In this document: positions 1 through 7,128 of the stretch, piece after piece | Numbering within the stretch: the first letter of the stretch is position 1 | Layout: the number at the start of each line of letters is the position of its first letter | Program-made: the position numbers and the translations under genes | Notes under the pieces: model-generated | What the model saw: only the letters and a program-made list of their open reading frames with translations | Told to the model about the DNA's origin: nothing | Database searches by the model: none | DNA from: an uncultured Paracoccaceae bacterium | Lineage (GTDB): Bacteria > Pseudomonadota > Alphaproteobacteria > Rhodobacterales > Rhodobacteraceae | Assembly (NCBI GenBank): GCA_938038825.1 | Contig: CALHST010000249.1 | Span: forward strand, 1-11,083 | DNA: 11,083 nt | Direction: 5' to 3'

Positions 1-90
1 ATCACCGAAAGACGTCTATTCTTCGTTTGAGCAATCACGAGGAAACCGCTAGAGCCTTCGTCGGGCAATTGATTGGGGCGGGTCTTTTCT

Positions 91-687
91 GTGTGGACGT
101 TTTTGTCAGGCTATGTCCTGAGTTTGTCGTTAATTGTTGCGATTGGTGCGCAAAACGCGTTCGTATTACGGCAAGGGTTGATGCGCCGACATGTGCTGGC
201 CGTATGCATCTTTTGCGGGGTTTCGGATGCCGTTCTGATCCTGTGCGGTGTTGCGGGTGTTGGCACACTGGCGGATCGCGCGCCCTGGTTTGAGCCTGCG
301 ATGCGATATGGCGGTGCCGTGTTTCTATTTTGGTATGGCTGGAAAAACGCCCGCTCTGCTTGGGTTGGTGGATCGGCCCTGAATGTCGAAGACGTTCCGG
401 ATGTGGGGCTTTGGCGCACGCTCGCGACGCTGGCGGCCATCACCTATCTGAACCCACATGTTTATCTGGACACTGTGGTCTTGGTGGGCGCGATTTCTGC
501 GCAATATGAACACCGCTATATCTTTGGACTTGGTGGCGCATTGGGCAGCATCACGTTTTTCTTTGCTTTGGGATATGGTGCCCGTTTGCTGGCTCCTTGG
601 TTCCGCACACCCAAAGCGTGGCAAATTCTTGATGCGATTATTGCAATCACCATGTGGACCATTGCCATCAGCCTGCTGCTGTATTGA
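91..687 (+). CDS. LysE/ArgO-type amino acid exporter
   Basis: This is a small inner-membrane exporter of the LysE/ArgO family, which pumps basic amino acids (lysine, arginine) or related molecules out of the cell; the exact substrate cannot be read from sequence. From GTG 91 the protein is 198 residues, a normal family length. Diagnostic motifs are GAQNAFVLRQG near residues 19-29 in the first membrane segment and NPHVYLDTVVLVG near 121-133, the second close to ArgO. About six hydrophobic segments can be seen. The reading frame is closed by TGA at 70-72, so the only early starts are TTG 73 and GTG 91. GTG 91 is preferred because it puts the family motifs at their usual distance from the N-terminus and has a G-rich stretch (75-82) eight bases upstream. 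Bases 1-90 hold no recognisable gene. No LysG/ArgP-type regulator lies beside it. Family is confident, substrate is not. Confidence 0.88.
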   Translation: MWTFLSGYVLSLSLIVAIGAQNAFVLRQGLMRRHVLAVCIFCGVSDAVLILCGVAGVGTLADRAPWFEPAMRYGGAVFLFWYGWKNARSAWVGGSALNVEDVPDVGLWRTLATLAAITYLNPHVYLDTVVLVGAISAQYEHRYIFGLGGALGSITFFFALGYGARLLAPWFRTPKAWQILDAIIAITMWTIAISLLLY

Positions 688-725
688 TGGCTTGTCATTC
701 GGCGGGATAGGCGTTCTATGCATTT

Positions 726-1625
726 ATGGCTGAAGCGAACCGTCCCCTCCTTGGAATATTTTGGATGTTTGTCACAGGCTTATGCTTTGTAGCGGTGACC
801 GCCTTGGTGAAATACTTGGGGGACCGCATTCCGCCAGCCGAAGCTGCCTTTTTGCGGTATGTCTTGGGGTTGGTGTTCCTGATCCCCATGATCAAACCGA
901 TTTTCAAAACGACCATCACGCGGCGTCTTTGGCGCTTGTTTGCGCTGCGGGGTGGGTTGCACACGTTTGGAGTGGTTCTGTGGTTTTTCTCGATGACGCA
1001 AATCCCAATCGCAGAAGTCACCGCAATGAATTACCTCGCGCCTGTCTATGTCACCTTGGGCGCCGCCCTGTTGCTGGGGGAGAAGCTTGCCGCGCGCCGG
1101 ATCGCGGCTGTGGTCGCCGCACTTGTCGGTGCCGCCATCATTTTGCGCCCTGGGTTTCGCGAAATCGAAGACGGGCATATCGCCATGCTCTTTTGTGCAA
1201 TGATCTTTGCAGGGGGATACCTGACCGCGAAAATTCTTGCGGATGAGGTCCCTGCGTCCCTTGTTGTCGCCATGCTTTCGATTTTTGTGACGCTGTTTCT
1301 GGCGCCCCTTGCGATGATGAATTGGGTAACACCAACGGGCCATGAGCTGCTGATCCTGTTTGCGGTCGCTTGTTTCGCCACCGCGGGTCACTACACGATG
1401 ACATTGGCGTTTGCCTCTGCGCCTGTGAGTGTCACGCAACCCGTTACGTTTTTGCAACTGATCTGGGCGACGCTCCTTGGGACTTTGGTCTTTTCGGAAC
1501 CTTCTGACATTTGGGTTCTTATCGGTGGCGCGCTGATTCTTGGAGCCGTCAGTTTTATAACGTGGCGCGAAACTGTGTTGAAGCGGCGGACCGTAACACC
1601 CCCTGTGCCTGCGACCAAACTCTGA
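726..1625 (+). CDS. EamA/DMT-family transporter
   Basis: This is a 299-residue integral membrane protein of the drug/metabolite transporter (DMT) superfamily with two EamA repeats, roughly residues 10-140 and 150-282, giving about ten predicted membrane helices. Family hallmarks are FLRY near residue 42 in repeat one and the GEK turn near 118-120 that ends a helix of that repeat. The second repeat ends in a hydrophobic segment and a short basic tail (RETVLKRR). The substrate is unknown: members export amino acids, nucleobases, S-adenosylmethionine or other metabolites. The ATG at 726 follows a purine-rich stretch and fits the expected N-terminus. The gene lies 38 bp after the LysE-type gene on the same strand, so the two may be co-transcribed. 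It is separated from betI by a 165-bp gap with a large inverted repeat, so it is probably not part of the bet operon. Confidence 0.9.
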   Translation: MAEANRPLLGIFWMFVTGLCFVAVTALVKYLGDRIPPAEAAFLRYVLGLVFLIPMIKPIFKTTITRRLWRLFALRGGLHTFGVVLWFFSMTQIPIAEVTAMNYLAPVYVTLGAALLLGEKLAARRIAAVVAALVGAAIILRPGFREIEDGHIAMLFCAMIFAGGYLTAKILADEVPASLVVAMLSIFVTLFLAPLAMMNWVTPTGHELLILFAVACFATAGHYTMTLAFASAPVSVTQPVTFLQLIWATLLGTLVFSEPSDIWVLIGGALILGAVSFITWRETVLKRRTVTPPVPATKL

Positions 1626-1652
1626 CCGGATGCCAAGCGTCCTCTGTTTTCA

Positions 1653-1715
1653 TGAGTATTTTGAGAACAATGAAGAGACGAGAGCATGTTGGCTTCATTG
1701 TTCCCGAAATACTCA
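1653..1715. repeat. Long imperfect inverted repeat in the DMT-betI gap
   Basis: Arms at 1653-1675 and 1693-1715 (23 bases each) are complementary except at two positions: 1662 would form a G.U wobble in plus-strand RNA and 1664 an A-C mismatch. The loop is 17 bases (1676-1692). Each arm has the shape GAGTATTT-NNN-AACAATGAAG on one strand. A T-run (1730-1735) follows 15 bases beyond the right arm, too far for a classical intrinsic terminator. The position fits transcription termination after the DMT gene, insulation of the bet operon, or a dispersed intergenic repeat. I recall similar GAGTATTT...GATGAAG arms in gaps of marine Rhodobacteraceae genomes, but that is memory and not checked. Confidence 0.75.
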
Positions 1716-1736
1716 AATCCATCCTTGAATTTTTTG

Positions 1737-1754
1737 ATTGACCCGCCAGTCAAT
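1737..1754. promoter_or_regulatory. Candidate BetI operator upstream of betI
   Basis: A perfect palindrome ATTGAC-CCGCCA-GTCAAT (6-base arms, 6-base centre) sits 36 bases before the betI start, in an AT-rich stretch (TTTTTTG before, TTTAAG after). BetI of other proteobacteria binds palindromes built on ATTGA/TCAAT arms in the bet control region, so both form and location fit autoregulation of betICBA. Choline would be the expected inducer. The promoter hexamers themselves are not clear enough to assign. The operator call is inference. Confidence 0.6.
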
Positions 1755-1790
1755 TTAAGACTTGTTGTGCAAGATTTTTAAGGATGTGAC

Positions 1791-2366
1791 ATGCCGAAAC
1801 TGGGAATGGAGCCAATCCGACGCGCAGCACTTGTTGAGGCGACGATTGCAGAGCTGGGTGCAGCGGGAACGCTGGATATCACGGTTAGCCAGATTGCGAA
1901 ACGGGCCGGAATGTCCTCGGCTTTGGCGCATCATTACTTCGGCGGGAAAGAAGATATCTTTGCCGCAGCGATGCAGCATATTCTGTCAGAGTTACGTCAA
2001 GAAGGGTTGGACCAATTGACGCGCGCGCGCCATCCAATTGACAGGGTGCGCGCCATTATTGAGGCCAGCTTTTCGCCTTCGTCCTTCGATCCAGATACCA
2101 TCAACGCGTGGATGTTGTTCTATCTTATGGCGCGCACAAGTCCCAAAGCGGCACGGTTGTTGCGGCTGTATCAAAGCCGATTGCGCACGCATCTTCGCCA
2201 CGCCTTGCGCCCGATTTCCGCGCGGCCAGAGGCCGACGCTGAAACATTGGCGGCGCTGATTGACGGGCTTTACTTGCGCGCTTCTTTGGGGCGAACCGGA
2301 TCGGCTGGTGAAGCCCGCGCGCATGCAAATGCCGTATTGGAAGCACTTTTGGAGACATCGACATGA
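1791..2366 (+). CDS. betI: BetI, choline-responsive TetR-family repressor
   Basis: The 191-residue protein is a TetR-family repressor of choline-to-betaine genes; E. coli BetI is 195 residues. It begins with the BetI-typical MPKLGM..IRR. A TetR helix-turn-helix spans about residues 10-55, including ITVSQIAKRAGMSSALAHHYF with the HYF..K signature. The C-terminal ligand domain carries the BetI-like AW..F segment near residue 103 and ALIDGLYLRA near 155-164. In characterised BetI proteins choline binding relieves repression. The ATG at 1791 has a good AGGA ribosome site (1781-1784) six bases upstream. The stop overlaps the betC start (ATGA, 2363-2366), indicating translational coupling. As first gene of betI-betC-betB-betA, downstream of a candidate operator palindrome, it probably represses its own operon. 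Confidence 0.95.
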   Translation: MPKLGMEPIRRAALVEATIAELGAAGTLDITVSQIAKRAGMSSALAHHYFGGKEDIFAAAMQHILSELRQEGLDQLTRARHPIDRVRAIIEASFSPSSFDPDTINAWMLFYLMARTSPKAARLLRLYQSRLRTHLRHALRPISARPEADAETLAALIDGLYLRASLGRTGSAGEARAHANAVLEALLETST

Positions 2367-3871
2367 CCCAACCTAATATCCTGATAATTATGGTCGATCA
2401 GTTGAATGGAACATTGTTTTCAGATGGTCCGGCGGATTGGTTACATGCTCCTAACCTGCGCAAACTCGCGGAACGCTCTACCCGGTTTGCAAACGCCTAT
2501 ACGGCGTCGCCGTTGTGCGCCCCGGGGCGGGCCGCTTTTATGTCGGGGCAATTGCCCAGCCAAAACGGCGTTTATGACAATGCTGCTGAGTTTCGCTCAG
2601 ACATTCCGACCTATGCGCATCATTTGCGCAGGGCGGGGTATTACACGTGTTTGTCTGGTAAGATGCATTTTGTGGGCCCCGATCAGCTCCATGGGTTCGA
2701 AGACCGCTTGACCACGGATATTTACCCAGCAGATTTTGGCTGGACACCGGATTACCGCAAGCCCGGCGAGCGAATTGACTGGTGGTATCACAATATGGGC
2801 TCTGTCACGGGCGCGGGCGTGGCCGAAATTTCCAATCAGATGGAATATGACGACGAGGTTGCGTTCAACGCCACGCAAAAGATCTATGATCTGAGCCGGG
2901 GCAAAGACGACCGCCCCTGGTGCGTGACAGTCAGCTTTACCCATCCGCACGATCCTTACGTCGCGCGCAAGAAATACTGGGATTTGTATGAGAATTGCGA
3001 ACACCTCATGCCAGAGATCGGTCCAATCCCATACGAAGACCATGACACGCATTCGAAGCGGATTTTTGATGCCAATGACTGGCGTAAATTCGATATTACG
3101 GAAGAAATGGTACGCCGTGCGCGACGTGCCTATTTCGCGAATATTTCGTATCTTGATGACAAGATCGGTGAAGTGATGGAGGCGCTGGAGACGTCCCGGC
3201 AAGACGCCATCGTCATGTTTGTATCAGACCATGGGGATATGCTGGGCGCGCGGGGGTTGTGGTTTAAAATGTCCTTCTATGACGGCTCTGCCCGGGTGCC
3301 TTTGATGATCTGTGCCCCGGATATGGAACCGGGATTGATCAACGACCCTGTATCGACAATTGATGTGTGTCCAACCTTGTGTGATTTGGCAGGTGTCAGC
3401 ATGGACGAGGTGATGCCTTGGACAACCGGGCAATCGCTGGTGCCACAAGGGCAAGGTGTAACTCGAGATGCGCCCGTCGCCATGGAATATGCCGCCGAGG
3501 CGTCCTATGCGCCGATGGTGTCGTTGCGCTATGGCAAGTGGAAGTTCAACATGTGCAGTCTGGACCCTGACCAGTTGTTTGACATGGACGCGGACCCACA
3601 TGAATTGACCAATCTTGCAGAAGATCCCGAACATCAGGGAACCCGCATGACCATAAGGGCCAAGGCCGAGGCGCGTTGGGATCTTGATCGCTTTGATCAG
3701 GATGTAAGGGCCAGCCAAGCACGGCGATGGGTGGTGTATGAAGCCTTGCGGCAAGGCGGTTATTACCCGTGGGATTTCCAACCGCTTCAAAAAGCGTCCG
3801 AGCGGTATATGCGCAACCACATGGATTTGAATGTTCTTGAGGAAAACCAACGCTTTCCTCGGGGTGAATAA
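2363..3871 (+). CDS. betC: BetC, choline sulfatase
   Basis: The 502-residue alkaline-phosphatase-fold sulfatase hydrolyses choline-O-sulfate to choline and sulfate, feeding the betaine pathway and supplying sulfur. The sulfatase signature C-x-P-x-R is LCAPGR at 51-56; Cys52 should be converted to formylglycine by a maturase not encoded here. Other active-site elements are Asp12 (MVDQ), the K100/H102 segment (GKMHF), THPHDP at 193-198, and SDHGD with Asp289/His290 as metal ligands. The C-terminal block from about residue 437 (RWDLDRFD..., then RRWVVYEALRQGGYYPWDFQP) is the choline-sulfatase-specific tail, separating it from general arylsulfatases. No signal peptide is seen, so it should act in the cytoplasm. 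GGAG at 2351-2354 lies eight bases before the ATG, inside the end of betI, with a 4-nt overlap. Gene order matches S. meliloti betICBA. Confidence 0.96.
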   Translation: MTQPNILIIMVDQLNGTLFSDGPADWLHAPNLRKLAERSTRFANAYTASPLCAPGRAAFMSGQLPSQNGVYDNAAEFRSDIPTYAHHLRRAGYYTCLSGKMHFVGPDQLHGFEDRLTTDIYPADFGWTPDYRKPGERIDWWYHNMGSVTGAGVAEISNQMEYDDEVAFNATQKIYDLSRGKDDRPWCVTVSFTHPHDPYVARKKYWDLYENCEHLMPEIGPIPYEDHDTHSKRIFDANDWRKFDITEEMVRRARRAYFANISYLDDKIGEVMEALETSRQDAIVMFVSDHGDMLGARGLWFKMSFYDGSARVPLMICAPDMEPGLINDPVSTIDVCPTLCDLAGVSMDEVMPWTTGQSLVPQGQGVTRDAPVAMEYAAEASYAPMVSLRYGKWKFNMCSLDPDQLFDMDADPHELTNLAEDPEHQGTRMTIRAKAEARWDLDRFDQDVRASQARRWVVYEALRQGGYYPWDFQPLQKASERYMRNHMDLNVLEENQRFPRGE

Positions 3872-3907
3872 AGCCCGCTGAGCGGCGCGAATTCTGGAGA
3901 TTTCTGA

Positions 3908-5365
3908 ATGCCTTACGATACACAACCCACTGCGAGCCACTTTGTAAATGGCGCCTACTTGGAAGACACAACAGGTGAGGTGATCGAGGTCATCTATCCG
4001 GCCACAGGCGCTGTGATTGCCAAAGTGCATGCGGCCACACCTGCTGTGATCGAAGCAGCGATGACGTCTGCAAAGGCGGCGCAGGCGGCTTGGGCGGCGA
4101 TGACGGGAACAGAGCGCGGGCGCGTTTTACGCAAGGCTGCGGACATGATGCGAGATCGCAACCACGATCTGTCGGTGTTGGAAACCTATGACACGGGCAA
4201 GCCGTATCAAGAGACCTCGGTTGTGGATGCAACCTCTGGCGCGGATGCTTTGGAATATTTCGGTGGATTGGCGGCGTCTCTCACGGGTGAACATATCCAA
4301 CTGGGCGAAGACTGGGTTTACACTCGGCGCGAAGCGTTGGGTTTGTGCGTGGGCATCGGGGCGTGGAACTATCCAACACAAATTGCGTGTTGGAAGGGGG
4401 CGCCTGCATTGGCTTGTGGGAACGCCATGATCTTTAAGCCATCCGAAACCACCCCTTTGTGCGCATTGAAAGTGGCGGAGATCCTGCACGAGGCGGGACT
4501 GCCTGCGGGGCTTTATAATGTGATCCAAGGCATGGGCACTGTTGGCGCATCGATGGTGACGGACCCGCGCGTGGATAAAGTGTCTTTGACCGGTTCTGTG
4601 CCCACCGGACGCAAAGTCTATGCCGCGGCCGCTGAAAGCGTGAAGCACGTCACCATGGAATTGGGGGGCAAGTCCCCGATGATTGTGTTTGACGATGCGG
4701 ATTTGGAAAATGCAGTGTCCGGCGCCATTCTGGGCAACTTCTATTCGTCCGGGCAGGTCTGTTCCAATGGCACCCGAGTGTTTGTGCACAAAAACATCAA
4801 AGAGGCGTTTTTGGACCGTCTCGCCGCGCGTCTTCAGGACGCGGTGATTGGGGACCCAATGGACCCGGACACAAGTTTTGGCCCCATGGTTAGTGAACGC
4901 CAGATGGATATTGTGCTGGGCTACATCGCGAAAGGCCAAGAAGAAGGCGCCCGGTTGGTGACAGGCGGGGCACGTTTGGATCGTGACGGGTTCTATTTGC
5001 AGCCAACAGTGTTTGCAGATGTGACCGATGACATGACCATCGCGCGGGAAGAAATCTTTGGTCCCGTCATGGCGGTTTTGGATTTCGAAGATGAGGCCGA
5101 TGTCATGGCCCGCGCAAACGACACGGAATTTGGGCTGGCCGCAGGTGTGTTCACGCGGGACCTGTCGCGCGCACACAGAGTTGTGGCGGGTTTCGAGGCA
5201 GGCACATGTTTTATCAATTCCTATAACGACGCCCCTGTTGAAGCTCCGTTTGGGGGATCCAAGATGTCCGGCGTGGGACGCGAGAATTCCAAGGCGGCGA
5301 TCCAGCATTACACGCAACTGAAGACCGTGTTTGTGCGCATGGGTGATCTGGAAGCGCCCTTCTAA
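3908..5365 (+). CDS. betB: BetB, betaine aldehyde dehydrogenase
   Basis: This 485-residue aldehyde dehydrogenase oxidises betaine aldehyde to glycine betaine with NAD(P)+, the last step of the pathway. The catalytic set is complete: Asn154 in GAWNYP, Lys177 in FKPSE (cofactor binding), general base Glu251 in MELGGKSP, nucleophile Cys285 in GQVCSNGTR, and Glu382 in EEIFGPV. VCSNGTR around the nucleophile is typical of BetB-type enzymes. Length fits the E. coli enzyme closely. The ATG at 3908 has GGAG (3896-3899) eight bases upstream and lies 36 bases after the betC stop, so it is read in the same operon. The enzyme is expected to be cytosolic. Assignment within the ALDH superfamily is supported both by motif and by neighbouring betC and betA. 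Confidence 0.96.
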   Translation: MPYDTQPTASHFVNGAYLEDTTGEVIEVIYPATGAVIAKVHAATPAVIEAAMTSAKAAQAAWAAMTGTERGRVLRKAADMMRDRNHDLSVLETYDTGKPYQETSVVDATSGADALEYFGGLAASLTGEHIQLGEDWVYTRREALGLCVGIGAWNYPTQIACWKGAPALACGNAMIFKPSETTPLCALKVAEILHEAGLPAGLYNVIQGMGTVGASMVTDPRVDKVSLTGSVPTGRKVYAAAAESVKHVTMELGGKSPMIVFDDADLENAVSGAILGNFYSSGQVCSNGTRVFVHKNIKEAFLDRLAARLQDAVIGDPMDPDTSFGPMVSERQMDIVLGYIAKGQEEGARLVTGGARLDRDGFYLQPTVFADVTDDMTIAREEIFGPVMAVLDFEDEADVMARANDTEFGLAAGVFTRDLSRAHRVVAGFEAGTCFINSYNDAPVEAPFGGSKMSGVGRENSKAAIQHYTQLKTVFVRMGDLEAPF

Positions 5366-5390
5366 TGCTGCGGGGCTCTTATCAAAATGA

Positions 5391-5413
5391 GCGCCTGACG
5401 GCGCGTTCCTTTT
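5391..5413 (+). terminator. Small hairpin with pyrimidine tail between betB and betA
   Basis: GCGCC-TGAC-GGCGC (5391-5404) forms a perfect 5-bp GC stem with a 4-base loop, followed by GTTCCTTTT (5405-5413). It lies 25 bases after the betB stop in the only sizeable gap of the operon (109 nt). It could be a weak terminator or a processing/stability element that lowers betA relative to betB. The stem is short and the T-tract is interrupted, so this is tentative. Confidence 0.35.
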
Positions 5414-5474
5414 CCGGGTGTCTGCGTCGATGTGAGCCCGGGATTGTGATGGTGTGCAAAGGGCAGGTCGTGTG

Positions 5475-7124
5475 ATGGAAGCGGATTATGTGATTGTCGG
5501 GGCCGGATCAGCGGGCTGTGCTGTGGCGTATCGGCTGGCTGAGGCTGGGAAGTCTGTTTTGGTGGTCGAACATGGCGGGACCGATGCGGGCCCGCTTATT
5601 CAGATGCCGGCGGCCTTGTCTTACCCGATGAACATGAAACGGTATGACTGGGGCTATATGTCCGAACCGGAACCGCATTTGGGTGGACGTCAATTGGTGT
5701 GCCCCCGGGGCAAAGTGATTGGCGGGTCCTCATCCATTAATGGGATGGTTTACGTGCGCGGCCATGCGCATGATTACGACCATTGGTCTGAAAGTGGGGC
5801 GGATGGCTGGTCTTACGCAGATGTGCTGCCTTACTTCAAACGGATGGAAAGCTGGGACAGCGGCGGGCATGGTGGAGACCCGGAGTGGCGGGGCAAAGAC
5901 GGGCCTTTGCATGTGACCCGAGGGCAGCGGAAAAACCCTTTGTATCATGCATTTGTCGACGCAGGTCAGCAGGCCGGTTATCAGGTTACTGGCGACTATA
6001 ATGGTGCTCAGCAAGAGGGCTTTGGCCCGATGGAGCAGACGGTTCACAAGGGGCAACGGTGGTCCGCCGCCAATGCTTATTTGCGTCCCGCATTGAAACG
6101 CGCCAATTGCGATCTGGTCAAAGGACTGGTCGAGCGCGTGGTGATGGAAGAGGGCCGTGCAGTGGGTATTGCCTTGGCCGGTGGTCAGATCATCAAAGCC
6201 CGCCAAGAGGTGATCTTGGCGGCGTCGTCCATCAATTCGCCCAAGATCCTGATGTTATCGGGGATCGGTCCTGCGGCGCATTTGGCCGAGATCGGGGTTG
6301 ATGTGCTTGCTGATCGCCCCGGTGTTGGCGGGAACCTGCAGGATCACCTAGAGATGTACATACAGATGGCGTCTCTGCAGCCGATCACCTTGTACAAACA
6401 TTGGAACCTGTTTTCCAAAGCCATGATCGGGGCGCAGTGGTTGTTCACAGGCAAAGGCCTTGGTGCGTCCAACAATTTTGAAAGTGCTGGGTTTATTCGC
6501 TCGCGCGCGGGGCTGAGCTATCCTGATATTCAGTTCCATTTCTTGCCGATTGCGGTGCGCTATGATGGTCAGGCGGCGGCCGAAGGGCATGGGTTTCAGG
6601 CCCATGTTGGGCCGATGCGATCCACCTCGCGCGGGCGGGTTTCATTGCGGTCTAACAACCCGGCAGACGCGCCGAAGATCTTTTTCAATTACATGTCACA
6701 AGAGCGGGACTGGGATGAATTCCGTACCGCCATCCGTCTGACGCGCGAGATTTTTGCGCAAGAGGCGTTCAAGCCGTTTGTGAAGCATGAAATATTGCCG
6801 GGTGGCGCTTTGCAGACGGATGAAGAGCTGAACGGGGCGATCCGGGATCATGCCGAAAGCGCCTATCACCCCTGCGGGACTTGTAAGATGGGGCGCAAAG
6901 ACGATCCGAATGCCGTCGTCGATGGTCAGGGCAACGTGATTGGCGTGGAAAGATTGCGCGTCGTGGACAGTTCGGTCTTTCCGCGTATCACCAATGGGAA
7001 CCTGAATGGGCCGTCGATCATGACGGGTGAAAAGATGGCAGACCATATCCTGGGGCGCAGCCCATTGCCGCCATCCAATGCGCAGCCTTGGGTGCATCCG
7101 AACTGGGAAACAGAGCAACGCTAA
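5475..7124 (+). CDS. betA: BetA, choline dehydrogenase
   Basis: The 549-residue GMC-family flavoprotein oxidises choline to betaine aldehyde, passing electrons to the respiratory chain; characterised BetA is membrane associated. The FAD-binding loop GAGSAG is at 9-14, with the acidic strand end VVEHGG at 30-35. GMC signature 1 covers PRGKVIGGSSSINGMVYVRG (77-96) and signature 2 is SSINSPKILMLSGIGP (251-266). The C-terminal active site has His465 in AYHPCGTCKMG and Asn511 in NGNLNGPSIMTGEK, the usual GMC pair. The start is taken at ATG 5475, giving MEADYVIVG in register with E. coli BetA. A GTG at 5454 would add seven unlikely residues. CAGG (5464-5467) supplies a ribosome site. It closes the bet operon and faces the minus-strand regulator gene with only four bases between stop codons. 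Confidence 0.96.
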   Translation: MEADYVIVGAGSAGCAVAYRLAEAGKSVLVVEHGGTDAGPLIQMPAALSYPMNMKRYDWGYMSEPEPHLGGRQLVCPRGKVIGGSSSINGMVYVRGHAHDYDHWSESGADGWSYADVLPYFKRMESWDSGGHGGDPEWRGKDGPLHVTRGQRKNPLYHAFVDAGQQAGYQVTGDYNGAQQEGFGPMEQTVHKGQRWSAANAYLRPALKRANCDLVKGLVERVVMEEGRAVGIALAGGQIIKARQEVILAASSINSPKILMLSGIGPAAHLAEIGVDVLADRPGVGGNLQDHLEMYIQMASLQPITLYKHWNLFSKAMIGAQWLFTGKGLGASNNFESAGFIRSRAGLSYPDIQFHFLPIAVRYDGQAAAEGHGFQAHVGPMRSTSRGRVSLRSNNPADAPKIFFNYMSQERDWDEFRTAIRLTREIFAQEAFKPFVKHEILPGGALQTDEELNGAIRDHAESAYHPCGTCKMGRKDDPNAVVDGQGNVIGVERLRVVDSSVFPRITNGNLNGPSIMTGEKMADHILGRSPLPPSNAQPWVHPNWETEQR

Positions 7125-7128
7125 AGGG

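Noticed and set aside
1..90. Possible promoter or end of an upstream gene before the LysE-type gene
   Set aside because: No convincing -35/-10 pair or protein homology can be seen, and open frames here are short and lack family features.
2486..2493. TTTGCAAA inside betC
   Set aside because: It is a single copy in coding sequence, without the tandem partner seen near pccR and pccB; an 8-mer is expected by chance at this length.
4127..5317. Long minus-strand open frame (396 codons) opposite betB, and a 268-codon one at 3224-4030
   Set aside because: They mirror the codon structure of betB and betC, contain no recognisable domain, and lie wholly or mostly antisense to genes with complete catalytic motifs.
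5454..5474. Earlier GTG start for betA
   Set aside because: It adds seven residues before MEADYVIVG, which already aligns with the N-terminus of known BetA proteins.
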